A DNA stretch of 5,995 nucleotides from Acidimicrobiaceae bacterium (lineage in GTDB: Bacteria > Actinomycetota > Acidimicrobiia > Acidimicrobiales > RAAP-2): assembly GCA_003157945.1 (NCBI GenBank), contig PMFY01000176.1, forward strand, positions 1 to 5,995, in the 5' to 3' direction. The notes under the pieces were generated by a model. It did no database searches. It was not told the DNA's origin and saw only the letters and a list, made by a program, of their open reading frames with translations. A program made the translations under genes and the position numbers. Below, in pieces: positions 1 to 5,616 of this stretch. The stretch's first letter is position 1. The number at the start of each line of letters is the position of its first letter.

Positions 1-41
1 TCATCTTCACCATCGTCGACCCCAGAGTGGTGCGGGAGTGA
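1..41 (+). CDS. 3' end of a DppB-type peptide ABC transporter permease (partial)
   Basis: Only the last 13 codons and the TGA stop (39-41) are present. They read IFTIVDPRVVRE in the frame whose codons begin at position 3. A C-terminus of the form 'hydrophobic-VDPRVR' is typical of DppB/OppB-type inner-membrane permeases, where the last membrane helix is followed by a short Asp-Pro-Arg tail. The next gene, a DppC-type permease, starts 3 bp after the stop, which is the standard order for peptide importers. The identification rests mainly on that context, because too little sequence is visible to recognise a domain. Confidence 0.7.
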   Translation, partial: IFTIVDPRVVRE

Positions 42-44
42 CCC

Positions 45-1001
45 ATGCCTGATGACAGAGAGCTCCTCGAGACCCACGACTCCGGACGGCTGCTGGCCAA
101 CCCCCTCCCGGGGACGGCGGCGACGGACGAGGCCATCCTCGCCTCGGAGGGGACCACCGCGGCCGACGACCTCCTGGCCAAGAAGCCGTTCGGTTTCCTG
201 TTCTGGTTCGCCGTGGTCTTCGTCGCCGTGGTCCTGCTGTCCGCCGTACTGGCCAACGTGCTGCCGCTGCAGAACCCGAACTTCGGGAACTTCTCCTCGC
301 TCAACCAGGGGCCGAGCAGCGCGCACCTGCTGGGCACCGACGATCTCGGACGCGACCTGCTGGCCCGACTGGTGTTCGGCGCCCGGGTCTCGCTCATCGT
401 CGGGTTCTTCGGCGTGCTCATCGGCCTCGTCTTCGGCGGCACGGCGGGACTCATCTCGGGCTACCGCGGTGGGCGCCTCGACGTCGCCCTCAACGCCTTC
501 TCGTTCATCATCCTGGCCTTCCCGGCCATCGTGGCCGTGATCGCCATCGTCACCTTCTGGGGCGCCTCCCTCCTCCACATCACGATCATCCTGGGCGTCG
601 CCACCATCCCGCTCATGTACCGGGTGATCCGGGCCTCGAGCCTGTCCTTCGCCCAACGGGACTTCGTGGTGGCGGCCAAGACGATGGGCGCCACCGACAC
701 CCGGATCGTGCTCCGCGAGATCCTGCCGAACGTCATCCCCGTCACGGTCACCTTCAGCCTCATCACGGTGGCCGGCCTCATCGTCATCGAGGGGACGCTC
801 GCCTTCCTCGGCCTGTCGGTGGCGTTGCCCACACCGTCGTGGGGCAACCTGATCAACGAGGGAACGGCCAACAACGCCCTCAGCACCGACCCGTGGATCA
901 TGCTGTGGCCGGCGCTGGCGATGTTCCTCCTGCTGTGGTCGATCAACCTCATCGGCGACCGCCTCCGCCAGCGCTTCGACATCCGTGAGGGACTCCTCTG
1001 A
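45..1001 (+). CDS. dppC: DppC/OppC-type peptide ABC transporter permease
   Basis: This 318-residue integral membrane subunit is one of the two permeases forming the channel of a dipeptide/oligopeptide importer. A cytoplasmic N-terminal extension (residues 1-48, acidic and Ala/Thr-rich) precedes a first helix at about 50-73. The family-typical HLLGTDDLGRDLLARLVFGAR segment (94-114) follows, and then about five further helices. The EAA-type loop that docks on the ATPases is at about 207-229, with G215 and the ILP of 226-228 conserved (VVAAKTMGATDTRIVLREIL at 208-227). A GLSVALPTPSWGNLI stretch (256-270) is also characteristic. Length is close to or slightly above the family norm because of the N-terminal extension. 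The ATG at 45 is supported by GGGAG at 34-38, six bases upstream. The gene sits in a dppB-C-D-F-like operon. The symbol is by family; the actual peptide substrate cannot be read from sequence. Confidence 0.95.
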   Translation: MPDDRELLETHDSGRLLANPLPGTAATDEAILASEGTTAADDLLAKKPFGFLFWFAVVFVAVVLLSAVLANVLPLQNPNFGNFSSLNQGPSSAHLLGTDDLGRDLLARLVFGARVSLIVGFFGVLIGLVFGGTAGLISGYRGGRLDVALNAFSFIILAFPAIVAVIAIVTFWGASLLHITIILGVATIPLMYRVIRASSLSFAQRDFVVAAKTMGATDTRIVLREILPNVIPVTVTFSLITVAGLIVIEGTLAFLGLSVALPTPSWGNLINEGTANNALSTDPWIMLWPALAMFLLLWSINLIGDRLRQRFDIREGLL

Positions 1002-2158
1002 TGGCCCGCGCCCTGGGCCGGTCGTCCAAGAAGCTCGAGTTCCGCGACGCCGGCACCCACGAGGGCCCGCTGCTGGTGGTCGAGGACCTGCACACGTCGT
1101 TCCGGACGCAACGCGGCACCGTGCGGGCGGTCGACGGCGTGTCCTTCGAGGTCCAGGAGGGCAAGACCCTGGGCATCGTGGGCGAGTCCGGTTCCGGCAA
1201 GACCGTGCTGTCCCGGTCGATCATGGGCCTGCTCCCCCCTCGGGACGTCATCCGCAGCGGCACGGTGCACTTCGCCGGGCACGAGCTGACGGCCATGGAC
1301 GACAAGTCGCTGCGCGAGGTCTGGGGTGCCGAGCTGTCGATGATCTTCCAGGACCCGATGACCGCGCTCAACCCGGTCAAACGCATCGGCGACCAGATCT
1401 GCGAATCGCTGGTGCTGCACCTGGACATGGACAAGAAGGAGGCCCGGTCGACGGCGGTCGAGCTGCTGCGGTCGGTCGGGATCCCCTCGCCCGAGCAGCG
1501 GGTGCGCTGGTATCCGTTCCAGCTGTCCGGCGGCATGCGCCAGCGGGTCATGATCGCCATCGCCCTGGCCTGCGCCCCCCGCCTGGTCATGGCCGACGAG
1601 CCGACCACCGGGCTCGACGTGACCGTGCAGGCCCAGATCCTCGACCTGCTGGCCGACCTCCAGCGCGAACGCCACATGGCCGTCATCCTCGTCACCCACG
1701 ACCTGGGCGTGGTGGCCAGCCGGGCCGACGACATCATCGTCATGTACGCCGGACGGGTCGTGGAGCGGGCGCCCACCCGCACGCTGTTCCACGACACGAA
1801 GATGCCCTACACGCGGGCCCTGATGGACTCCATCCCGCGGCTCGCCGACCCGAGCGGTGCCCGGCTCAACGCCATCGGCGGACGGCCGCCGGACCTGATC
1901 AACCCGCCGACGGGCTGCCGGTTCGCACCCCGCTGCCCCTACGCCCGCGACAAGTGCCGCGAGTCCGAGCCGCCGCTGCGCACCGTGGGGTCACCCGACC
2001 ATCTCTTCGCCTGCTGGTTCCCCCTGGTCGACGGCGTGTCGACCGCCCCGCCCGAGGCCGTCACGGTCTCCTCCGGCGGGTCGGACGCACCGGCCGCCGC
2101 GGCCGACGGGTCCCGCGCGGCCACGGCCGCCGAACCCACCGGAGGGGTGGAGCCATGA
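1001..2158 (+). CDS. dppD: DppD/OppD-type peptide ABC transporter ATP-binding protein
   Basis: This 385-residue cytoplasmic ATPase is one half of the ATPase heterodimer powering peptide import. Walker A is GESGSGKT (61-68), the Q-loop Gln is 117 in MIFQDP, the ABC signature is LSGGMRQR (175-182), Walker B is LVMADE (195-200) and the switch His is 233 in VTHDLGVV. The C-terminal oligopeptide-transporter domain is recognisable at about 265-340 (NPPTGCRFAPRCPYA at 301-315). It has Cys306, Cys312, Cys319 and Cys338. A tail of about 45 residues rich in Ala, Ser, Gly and Pro follows and is probably disordered. The start ATG overlaps the stop of the permease by one base (TGATG), and GAGGGA at 987-992 lies eight bases upstream. 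It is distinguished from the next ATPase by the TTGLD Walker B context and its position in the gene order. D versus F naming is by homology pattern only. Confidence 0.95.
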   Translation: MARALGRSSKKLEFRDAGTHEGPLLVVEDLHTSFRTQRGTVRAVDGVSFEVQEGKTLGIVGESGSGKTVLSRSIMGLLPPRDVIRSGTVHFAGHELTAMDDKSLREVWGAELSMIFQDPMTALNPVKRIGDQICESLVLHLDMDKKEARSTAVELLRSVGIPSPEQRVRWYPFQLSGGMRQRVMIAIALACAPRLVMADEPTTGLDVTVQAQILDLLADLQRERHMAVILVTHDLGVVASRADDIIVMYAGRVVERAPTRTLFHDTKMPYTRALMDSIPRLADPSGARLNAIGGRPPDLINPPTGCRFAPRCPYARDKCRESEPPLRTVGSPDHLFACWFPLVDGVSTAPPEAVTVSSGGSDAPAAAADGSRAATAAEPTGGVEP

Positions 2159-3204
2159 CCGACACCGCGACCACCCCGCACCCCGTCCAGGACGGCGAGG
2201 TCGTCCTGGACGTCCAGGACCTCGTCGTCGAGTTCAAGAGCGGGCGCCAGCGGGTGCAGGCCGTCTCGGGCGTGACCTTCCAGGTGCGCCAGGGGGAGAC
2301 CCTGGGGCTCGTGGGCGAGTCCGGCTGCGGCAAGTCCACCACGGGGCGCACCCTGGTCCAGGTCCAGCCGGCGACCTCGGGCGCCATCATCTACCAGGGC
2401 ACCGATCTCAACGGCATGCGCGGCAAGCAGCTCCGCCAGATGCGCACCAAGATCCAGATGATCTTCCAGGACCCGATCTCGTCGCTCAACCCCCGTCGGC
2501 GCATCAAGGACATCGTGGCCGAGCCGCTGGTGATCTGGAAGCGGGGCACCAAGGAGGAGCGGGCCGCCAAGGTACGGGAGATGCTCGAGGCCGTCGGCAT
2601 CGATCCCGACGTCGCGGGCGACCGCCTGCCCAGCGAATTCTCGGGCGGCCAGTGCCAGCGCATCAGCATCGCCCGGGCCCTCATGGCCGACCCGGACCTC
2701 CTCATCTGCGATGAACCGGTCTCGGCCCTCGACGTCTCGGTGCAGGCCCAGATCCTGAACCTCCTGGCCGACCTCAAGGAGCAGTTCCGGCTCACCATGG
2801 TCTTCATCGCCCACGACCTGGCCGTGGTGAAGAACGTGAGCGACCGGGTGGCGGTCATGTACCTCGGCAAGCTGGTGGAGATCGCCGAGTCCGACGAGCT
2901 CTACCGGGCCGCGGCCCACCCCTACACCGAGGCCCTCCTGGCCTCCATCCCGGAGCCGGACCCGGACCACGTGTCGAGCCACAAGGCGCTGACGGGTGAG
3001 CTGCCGTCCCCGCTCAATCCACCGTCGGGCTGCCGTTTCCGCACCCGCTGCCCCTACGCCCAGGAACGCTGTGCCGCCGAGGAGCCCCCGCTGCGCGACA
3101 TCGCCCCCGGTCACCAGGTGGCCTGCCACTTCCCGGTGGGCGAGGCGGCGGGCCAGGTCGCCCCACCGGCCGCCGCGGTGCCGGCCGCCCAGCCCCCCGC
3201 CTGA
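2155..3204 (+). CDS. dppF: DppF/OppF-type peptide ABC transporter ATP-binding protein
   Basis: This 349-residue cytoplasmic ATPase is the partner of the preceding one. Walker A is GESGCGKS (54-61), the Q-loop Gln is 105 in MIFQDPISSLNP, and the signature is FSGGQCQRISIARAL (162-176), with Phe in place of the usual Leu. Walker B is LLICDEP (182-188), followed by VSALDVSVQAQILNLL, a hallmark of the DppF/OppF side, and the switch His is 220. The C-terminal oligopeptide domain (about 255-326) carries Cys293, Cys299, Cys306 and Cys324, with nearly the same spacing as in the partner ATPase. An Ala/Pro tail ends the protein. Its frame stays open far upstream through the preceding gene. The ATG at 2155 is chosen because homology begins just after it, it makes an ATGA overlap with the previous stop, and GGAGG at 2141-2145 lies nine bases before it. 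It is the last gene of the operon in this direction. Confidence 0.95.
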   Translation: MTDTATTPHPVQDGEVVLDVQDLVVEFKSGRQRVQAVSGVTFQVRQGETLGLVGESGCGKSTTGRTLVQVQPATSGAIIYQGTDLNGMRGKQLRQMRTKIQMIFQDPISSLNPRRRIKDIVAEPLVIWKRGTKEERAAKVREMLEAVGIDPDVAGDRLPSEFSGGQCQRISIARALMADPDLLICDEPVSALDVSVQAQILNLLADLKEQFRLTMVFIAHDLAVVKNVSDRVAVMYLGKLVEIAESDELYRAAAHPYTEALLASIPEPDPDHVSSHKALTGELPSPLNPPSGCRFRTRCPYAQERCAAEEPPLRDIAPGHQVACHFPVGEAAGQVAPPAAAVPAAQPPA

Positions 3205-3224
3205 CGCTCCTGATCCTCCGGGCT

Positions 3225-3246
3225 CCGGACGCGGTGCCCGGTCCGG
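3225..3246 (+). terminator. Weak hairpin downstream of the transporter operon
   Basis: CCGGAC (3225-3230) and GTCCGG (3241-3246) are perfect complements separated by ten bases. They lie 20 bases after the last stop codon of the transporter operon, in the 72-bp gap between convergent genes. No T-run follows on either strand. It could help end transcription from either side, but a six-pair stem in DNA this GC-rich may be chance. Confidence 0.25.
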
Positions 3247-3269
3247 TGCCCGGCGACCGGTCCGGTGCC
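3238..3269. repeat. 13-bp direct repeat in the convergent intergenic gap
   Basis: CCGGTCCGGTGCC occurs at 3238-3250 and again at 3257-3269, identical in both copies and 19 bases apart start to start. Each copy contains the near-palindrome CCGGTCCGG. It lies wholly in the short gap between the transporter operon and the convergent kinase-like gene. Function unknown; local slippage is the simplest explanation. Confidence 0.7.
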
Positions 3270-3276
3270 GACGGAG

Positions 3277-3846
3277 TCAGGTGTCCGTGGACGGGAAGCG
3301 CATCCCGTCCGAGGCCAGTCGCCGGCGGATCAGTGCCGCCGTGGCCCGCGGGTCCATGTCGGAGCTGTCGATGACGAAGCGTTCCATCGGGCCGAGGTCG
3401 CGGAACTGCTCCCACATGTGCCGGATCGGTGCCTCGTCGGTCAGCGCGTCCCGATGCTGCGGCGATTCCTCCACCCGGGTCCGGGCCCGGGCCAGGCAGG
3501 TGTCGCCATCCGGTCGGAGCACCACGTAGCTCACGGCCGCGATGCACGGGGCCAGCTCCTGGCGGAGTACGTCGAAGTGCCACGGTCCGAGGATGCCGTC
3601 CAGGACGGTGGCGAATCCGGCATCGGCCATCCGCACCCCGGCCGCCGCCGCGGCCCGGATCACCGCCCGGTTCTGCGCGTCCGCCGCAGGTTCCCACGGA
3701 GGGATACCCCCGTTGACGATCGTCGTCCAGAACCAGTCCGAGTGCAGACACGCCGACCGTGGCGAACCGGTCGCCAGGATCGCCCCGACCGTGGTCTTGC
3801 CGGCGCCCGGTGGCCCGGTGAGGATCAGCAGGTGGCCGTCGTCCAT
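3277..3846 (-). CDS. Small P-loop (AAA_33-like) kinase-type ATP-binding protein
   Basis: This is a 189-residue soluble protein with the fold signature of small-molecule or nucleotide kinases. It opens directly with a beta strand and Walker A, LLILTGPPGAGKTT (6-19). Next comes HSDWFW (35-40), resembling the His-Ser-Asp-Asp segment that binds the acceptor in gluconate-kinase- and chloramphenicol-phosphotransferase-like proteins. VLDGILGPW (81-89) occupies the position of the second core strand, and an Arg-rich lid helix LARARTRVEE (118-127) follows. The length suits a single-domain kinase. ATG at 3846 is preferred: the P-loop begins a few residues in, and AGG (3857-3855) lies eight bases upstream. 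It is convergent with the transporter operon and on the same strand as the YdeI-like gene 83 bp upstream, so co-transcription is possible. The substrate is unknown; cytoplasmic ATP-dependent phosphotransfer is inferred from motifs only. Confidence 0.85.
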   Translation of the reverse strand: MDDGHLLILTGPPGAGKTTVGAILATGSPRSACLHSDWFWTTIVNGGIPPWEPAADAQNRAVIRAAAAAGVRMADAGFATVLDGILGPWHFDVLRQELAPCIAAVSYVVLRPDGDTCLARARTRVEESPQHRDALTDEAPIRHMWEQFRDLGPMERFVIDSSDMDPRATAALIRRRLASDGMRFPSTDT

Positions 3847-3862
3847 GCCGCGAACCTAGCGA

Positions 3863-3874
3863 GCCGTCGACGGC
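3863..3874. promoter_or_regulatory. 12-bp perfect palindrome upstream of the kinase-like gene
   Basis: GCCGTCGACGGC is a perfect palindrome lying 17-28 bases upstream of the - strand start codon at 3846, inside the 83-bp gap between the two - strand genes. Its placement suits an operator or a 5' untranslated hairpin. GC-only palindromes around GTCGAC are common in such genomes, so this is a candidate only. No convincing -10 or -35 boxes are visible beside it. Confidence 0.25.
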
Positions 3875-3929
3875 CCGGCCCGGCAGCGCGGACGCGGGGA
3901 CGACGGTGACGACGGGCTGCTGTCCTCCG

Positions 3930-4382
3930 TCACACCCGCTTCTGGCGGGCCCGGAGCGCGACCATCGCCTTCTCGACGCGTCGGGTCCGCGTCTCGTCGG
4001 TCCTGGCGTCCTCGATGGGAACGATGAAGCCCTTGCGCTGGCTCAGCGTGAGGCCGGCGAAGAACGCGGCGGCCTCGTCGTCGGAGGCGAGGGCCCCGGC
4101 GAGCTCGGTGGGCACGGCGACCTCGGCGGGAGCGGAGTCGAGGACGACGGACACCCGGAGCGCGTCGCCCGCCTCCGCCCCGATCAGACCCCGGCGCTCG
4201 GCGCTCACGGGGATCTTGGCGGATCCCTTCACGGAGCCGATCGTGGTGGAGAACGTGAACCCGTTGATGCTCACGAGAACGGCCGGGCGCCGGCCGGCCC
4301 CCAGTGCCTCGACGATGTCCGGCGGGACGGTGATCCCGGTGGCCGTCGTTCCGTCGCGATCCAAGGTGGCGTCGAAGTCCAT
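3930..4382 (-). CDS. YdeI/OmpD-associated family protein with DUF1905-like domain
   Basis: This is a 150-residue soluble protein of two parts. Residues 2-82 form a DUF1905-like beta-rich domain, with VSINGFTFSTTIGSVKG at about 37-53 and IPVSAERR at 57-64. Residues about 90-145 form the helical YdeI/OmdA-type tail, with the family pattern AAFFAGLTLSQRKGFIVPIE at 105-124, then a charged region and VEKAMVALRARQK. Family members are small and biochemically poorly defined; some are annotated as bacteriocin-protection or OmpD-associated proteins, but no activity can be assigned here. ATG at 4382 is chosen over the in-frame TTG at 4397 because AGGA (4392-4389) sits six bases before the ATG. There is no signal peptide or membrane helix. 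The length is normal for this two-domain arrangement, and nothing looks truncated. Confidence 0.88.
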   Translation of the reverse strand: MDFDATLDRDGTTATGITVPPDIVEALGAGRRPAVLVSINGFTFSTTIGSVKGSAKIPVSAERRGLIGAEAGDALRVSVVLDSAPAEVAVPTELAGALASDDEAAAFFAGLTLSQRKGFIVPIEDARTDETRTRRVEKAMVALRARQKRV

Positions 4383-4432
4383 GGCATTTCCTACCAAATC
4401 CGACGGCTCCGGGCGAGGTCCCGACCGGCCGG

Positions 4433-4793
4433 GTGGTCCGTCGGCCGATCCCCGGATCCGCTACGTCGGCGGGGCGACGGCGGTGGCGTCGGCGGGGCGA
4501 CGGCGGTGGCGGCGACCTGCCGCCGGGCACCTTCGACGGGTCCGAGTCGATACCGAGCCCGTATGCCGATCCCGAACGGAATTCGGTCGAACGGCTCATC
4601 ATCGTCTCCCGGACCGTCCTCGACCCGAGCCGGCTGTCGGACCGGCGCTACCAACGACGGATCGGCCTCGTGGCCGCCCTCCACTTCGTGGTGGACGCGG
4701 CATTCATCGGTCGCCTCGGCGCACCGTGGTTCGCCCGGGGCCTCGTCCTGATCGGTGCGGCGGTGTACGTCGCCGTCCGGTTCCGGCGTCCCG
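4433..4793 (+). pseudogene. N-terminal part of a broken or frameshifted membrane protein gene
   Basis: From about 4600 this frame has the composition of a real gene, with most codons ending in G or C. It encodes basic residues followed by two hydrophobic segments, RRIGLVAALHFVVDAAFIG and ARGLVLIGAAVYVAV, then a basic RFRRP, as in a small membrane protein. Beyond 4793 the same frame collapses: 12 of the next 19 codons end in T, and it meets a stop at 4910-4912 after an Arg/His-rich stretch. The neighbouring frame, one base forward, takes over with coding composition exactly there. No good start exists: the only start-type codon before 4670 in this frame is GTG at 4433, upstream of the 23-bp duplication, and it has no ribosome-binding site. 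The product is not recognised. It could be a decayed gene, a sequencing or assembly error, or (less likely) programmed frameshifting. Confidence 0.5.
4465..4510. repeat. Perfect 23-bp tandem duplication
   Basis: The 23 bases at 4465-4487 (beginning GTCGGCGGGG, ending GCGGTGGC) are repeated without a mismatch at 4488-4510, directly head to tail. The unit is not a multiple of three, so it shifts the frame of anything translated across it. It lies between the start of the divergent YdeI-like gene and the first convincing + strand coding sequence, where a promoter or leader would be expected. A further GGCGACC at 4511 resembles part of the unit but does not continue it. Confidence 0.95.
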
Positions 4794-4975
4794 TTGCTCG
4801 CCTTCTGGGCGACCCTGGCCCTCGTGTTGCTGTTCGTGCTCCCTCTCGACGGGTTCAGCGGCAGCGCCGCCACCACCCGGGCGGCCACCTGCCCGTGGAT
4901 GAGTACCGGTGAGGCCGGGGCCGCCCTCGGTCGGACCGTCGTGGCGGACGCGTCACCGAGCCCGTCCCCCTGCAG

Positions 4976-5614
4976 TTGGTCCTCGCCCCGCCACCGCGCC
5001 GCACCGGCACGGCCCGACGAGCAGCTCTCGATGGTCATCACCCACCCCTCCGAGGTGCCCGCCCCCGCACGCGACGGACGGCCCCGGAGGGCCGTCCGTC
5101 CACACGTCGTCGTCCGGTCGTCCCGGACGGGAGTGATCAGCCCTCGGCCGGTGCCTCCGCAATCGGCGCGGCCTCGGCGACAGCTTCGGCCGGGGCCGGG
5201 GCCGCCTCGACGACCACCACCGCGGCGCACTCCTCGACCACCACCACCGCCGCGCACGGTCACAAGGGCTCGAGGAGCACCACGACGACGACCATCGCCC
5301 CGAGCTCGGTCAGCGTCGTGGTGGCCAACGCCACGAGCACCAACGGCCTCGCCGCCCACTACACGACCGTGATCGGGGCCGGCGGCTGGAAGATGGGGAC
5401 GCCGGCCGACGCCGCCACGACCGAGGCGACGTCCGCGGTCTACTACGCCGCGGGCTTTCAGGAGCCGGCGGCGTCCATCGCCACCACCATCGGCGTGAAG
5501 CCGACCCAGGTCCTGCCCCTCACGACCGCCACCCCCGTTTGCGGGGTCACCGGCACCGACGTCGTCGTGGTCATCGGGTCGGACCTCGCCTCCACGACGA
5601 CCACGACCACCTGA
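4976..5614 (+). CDS. LytR_C-domain protein with Thr-rich linker; 5' end uncertain
   Basis: The credible part runs from about 5132 to the stop. An Ala/Gly/Ser stretch is followed by two copies of STTTTAAH with His/Lys residues, a TTTTT run, and a LytR_C-type domain at residues about 112-205. That domain includes VSVVVANATSTNGLA, a GGWKMG turn, VYYAAGFQEPAA and a final TDVVVVIGSDLA, and the protein ends in six Thr. LytR_C is the alpha/beta C-terminal domain of LytR-CpsA-Psr and related cell-envelope proteins, where it lies outside the membrane. An extracytoplasmic place is therefore expected, yet no signal or anchor is in this frame. The only start-type codons are TTG 4976, followed by 40-50 codons of non-coding character, and GTG 5318/5321, which would remove the linker. 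The true N-terminus is probably in another frame, perhaps the hydrophobic segment at 4794 onward, after an indel near 5070-5145. Function in the envelope is unknown. Confidence 0.7.
   Translation: MVLAPPPRRTGTARRAALDGHHPPLRGARPRTRRTAPEGRPSTRRRPVVPDGSDQPSAGASAIGAASATASAGAGAASTTTTAAHSSTTTTAAHGHKGSRSTTTTTIAPSSVSVVVANATSTNGLAAHYTTVIGAGGWKMGTPADAATTEATSAVYYAAGFQEPAASIATTIGVKPTQVLPLTTATPVCGVTGTDVVVVIGSDLASTTTTTT
5073..5100. terminator. Strong GC hairpin, possible intrinsic-type terminator or attenuator
   Basis: GACGGACGGCCC (5073-5084) and GGGCCGTCCGTC (5089-5100) are perfect 12-bp complements around the four-base loop CGGA. This is the strongest hairpin I found in the window. No T-run follows on either strand, so it is not a textbook Rho-independent terminator, although U-less hairpins are often proposed as terminators in high-GC actinobacteria. 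It sits at the border between the broken membrane-protein region and the LytR_C frame. Confidence 0.5.
5111..5129. other. Second hairpin, 10 bases after the strong one
   Basis: CGTCCGG (5111-5117) and CCGGACG (5123-5129) are perfect complements around a five-base loop. Being immediately downstream of the 12-bp hairpin, it makes a tandem stem-loop pair, as seen at some terminators and leader attenuators. It ends just before the point where the LytR_C frame gains coding composition. Confidence 0.4.
5207..5260 (+). repeat. Imperfect 27-bp in-frame repeat encoding STTTTAAH units
   Basis: Two adjacent 27-base units (5207-5233 and 5234-5260) encode Ser-Thr4-Ala2-His plus Ser or Gly. They differ at a few bases, mostly synonymous (ACG/ACC, GCG/GCC), so they are an older duplication or a selected low-complexity linker. 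They form the spacer before the LytR_C domain. Confidence 0.75.
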
Positions 5615-5616
5615 CG

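Larger units (their letters stand above)
4794..5145 (+). pseudogene. Continuation in another frame: membrane helix plus Cys-pair lipoprotein-like domain
   Basis: Starting at TTG 4794, this frame has 18 of its first 19 codons ending in G or C. It encodes a strong hydrophobic helix (LLAFWATLALVLLFVLPL), a Ser/Ala/Thr stretch, and then CPWMSTGEAGAALGRTVV, a Ser/Pro run, CSWSS, and DEQLSMVIT. The pattern 'Cys, short helix ending EAGAALG, then Cys-x-Trp, then a beta strand' resembles extracytoplasmic actinobacterial lipoprotein domains such as DUF3558-like proteins. That is an inference, since there is no lipobox Cys after the helix. Coding composition persists to about 5145, after which the frame becomes Pro/Arg-rich and loses it, staying open to 5372 without meaning. 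There is no stop near the end of the domain. The segment may be the second piece of the upstream membrane gene, the anchor of the downstream LytR_C protein, or a separate broken gene. Confidence 0.45.

Noticed and set aside
461..1792. Long open frame of 443 codons on the - strand
   Set aside because: It lies antisense to the DppC permease and DppD ATPase, which have complete family motifs. Its His/Arg/Gly-rich product with no recognisable domain is the usual mirror of high-GC coding sequence.
985..2154. Upstream extension of the DppF frame as one 739-residue protein
   Set aside because: The first 390 residues are Arg/Pro/Gly-rich and overlap the complete DppD gene in another frame. The real start is the ATG at 2155 with a ribosome-binding site.
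1939..3129. Long open frame of 396 codons on the - strand
   Set aside because: It is antisense to the two ATPase genes, and its product is low-complexity Gly/Val/His/Asp text without a domain. It is a composition shadow.
3906..3933. Possible terminator GTGACG / CGTCAC at the end of the YdeI-like gene
   Set aside because: The stem has only six pairs with a 16-base loop and overlaps the stop codon, so it is not distinguishable from chance.
3856..4602. - strand open frame of 248 codons overlapping the YdeI-like gene
   Set aside because: It is in a different frame from the well-supported YdeI/DUF1905-like protein, and is Arg/Gly/Pro-rich with no domain.
5207..5310. Repeated Thr codons looking like a short array
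   Set aside because: The units are adjacent and in frame, without spacers, and encode a Thr-rich protein linker. It is not a CRISPR array.
4391..5359. - strand open frame of 322 codons across the odd region
   Set aside because: It contains no recognisable domain or membrane segment, and its Gly/Arg/Pro-rich text is what antisense GC-rich coding DNA gives. The + strand has hydrophobic helices and better codon third positions.
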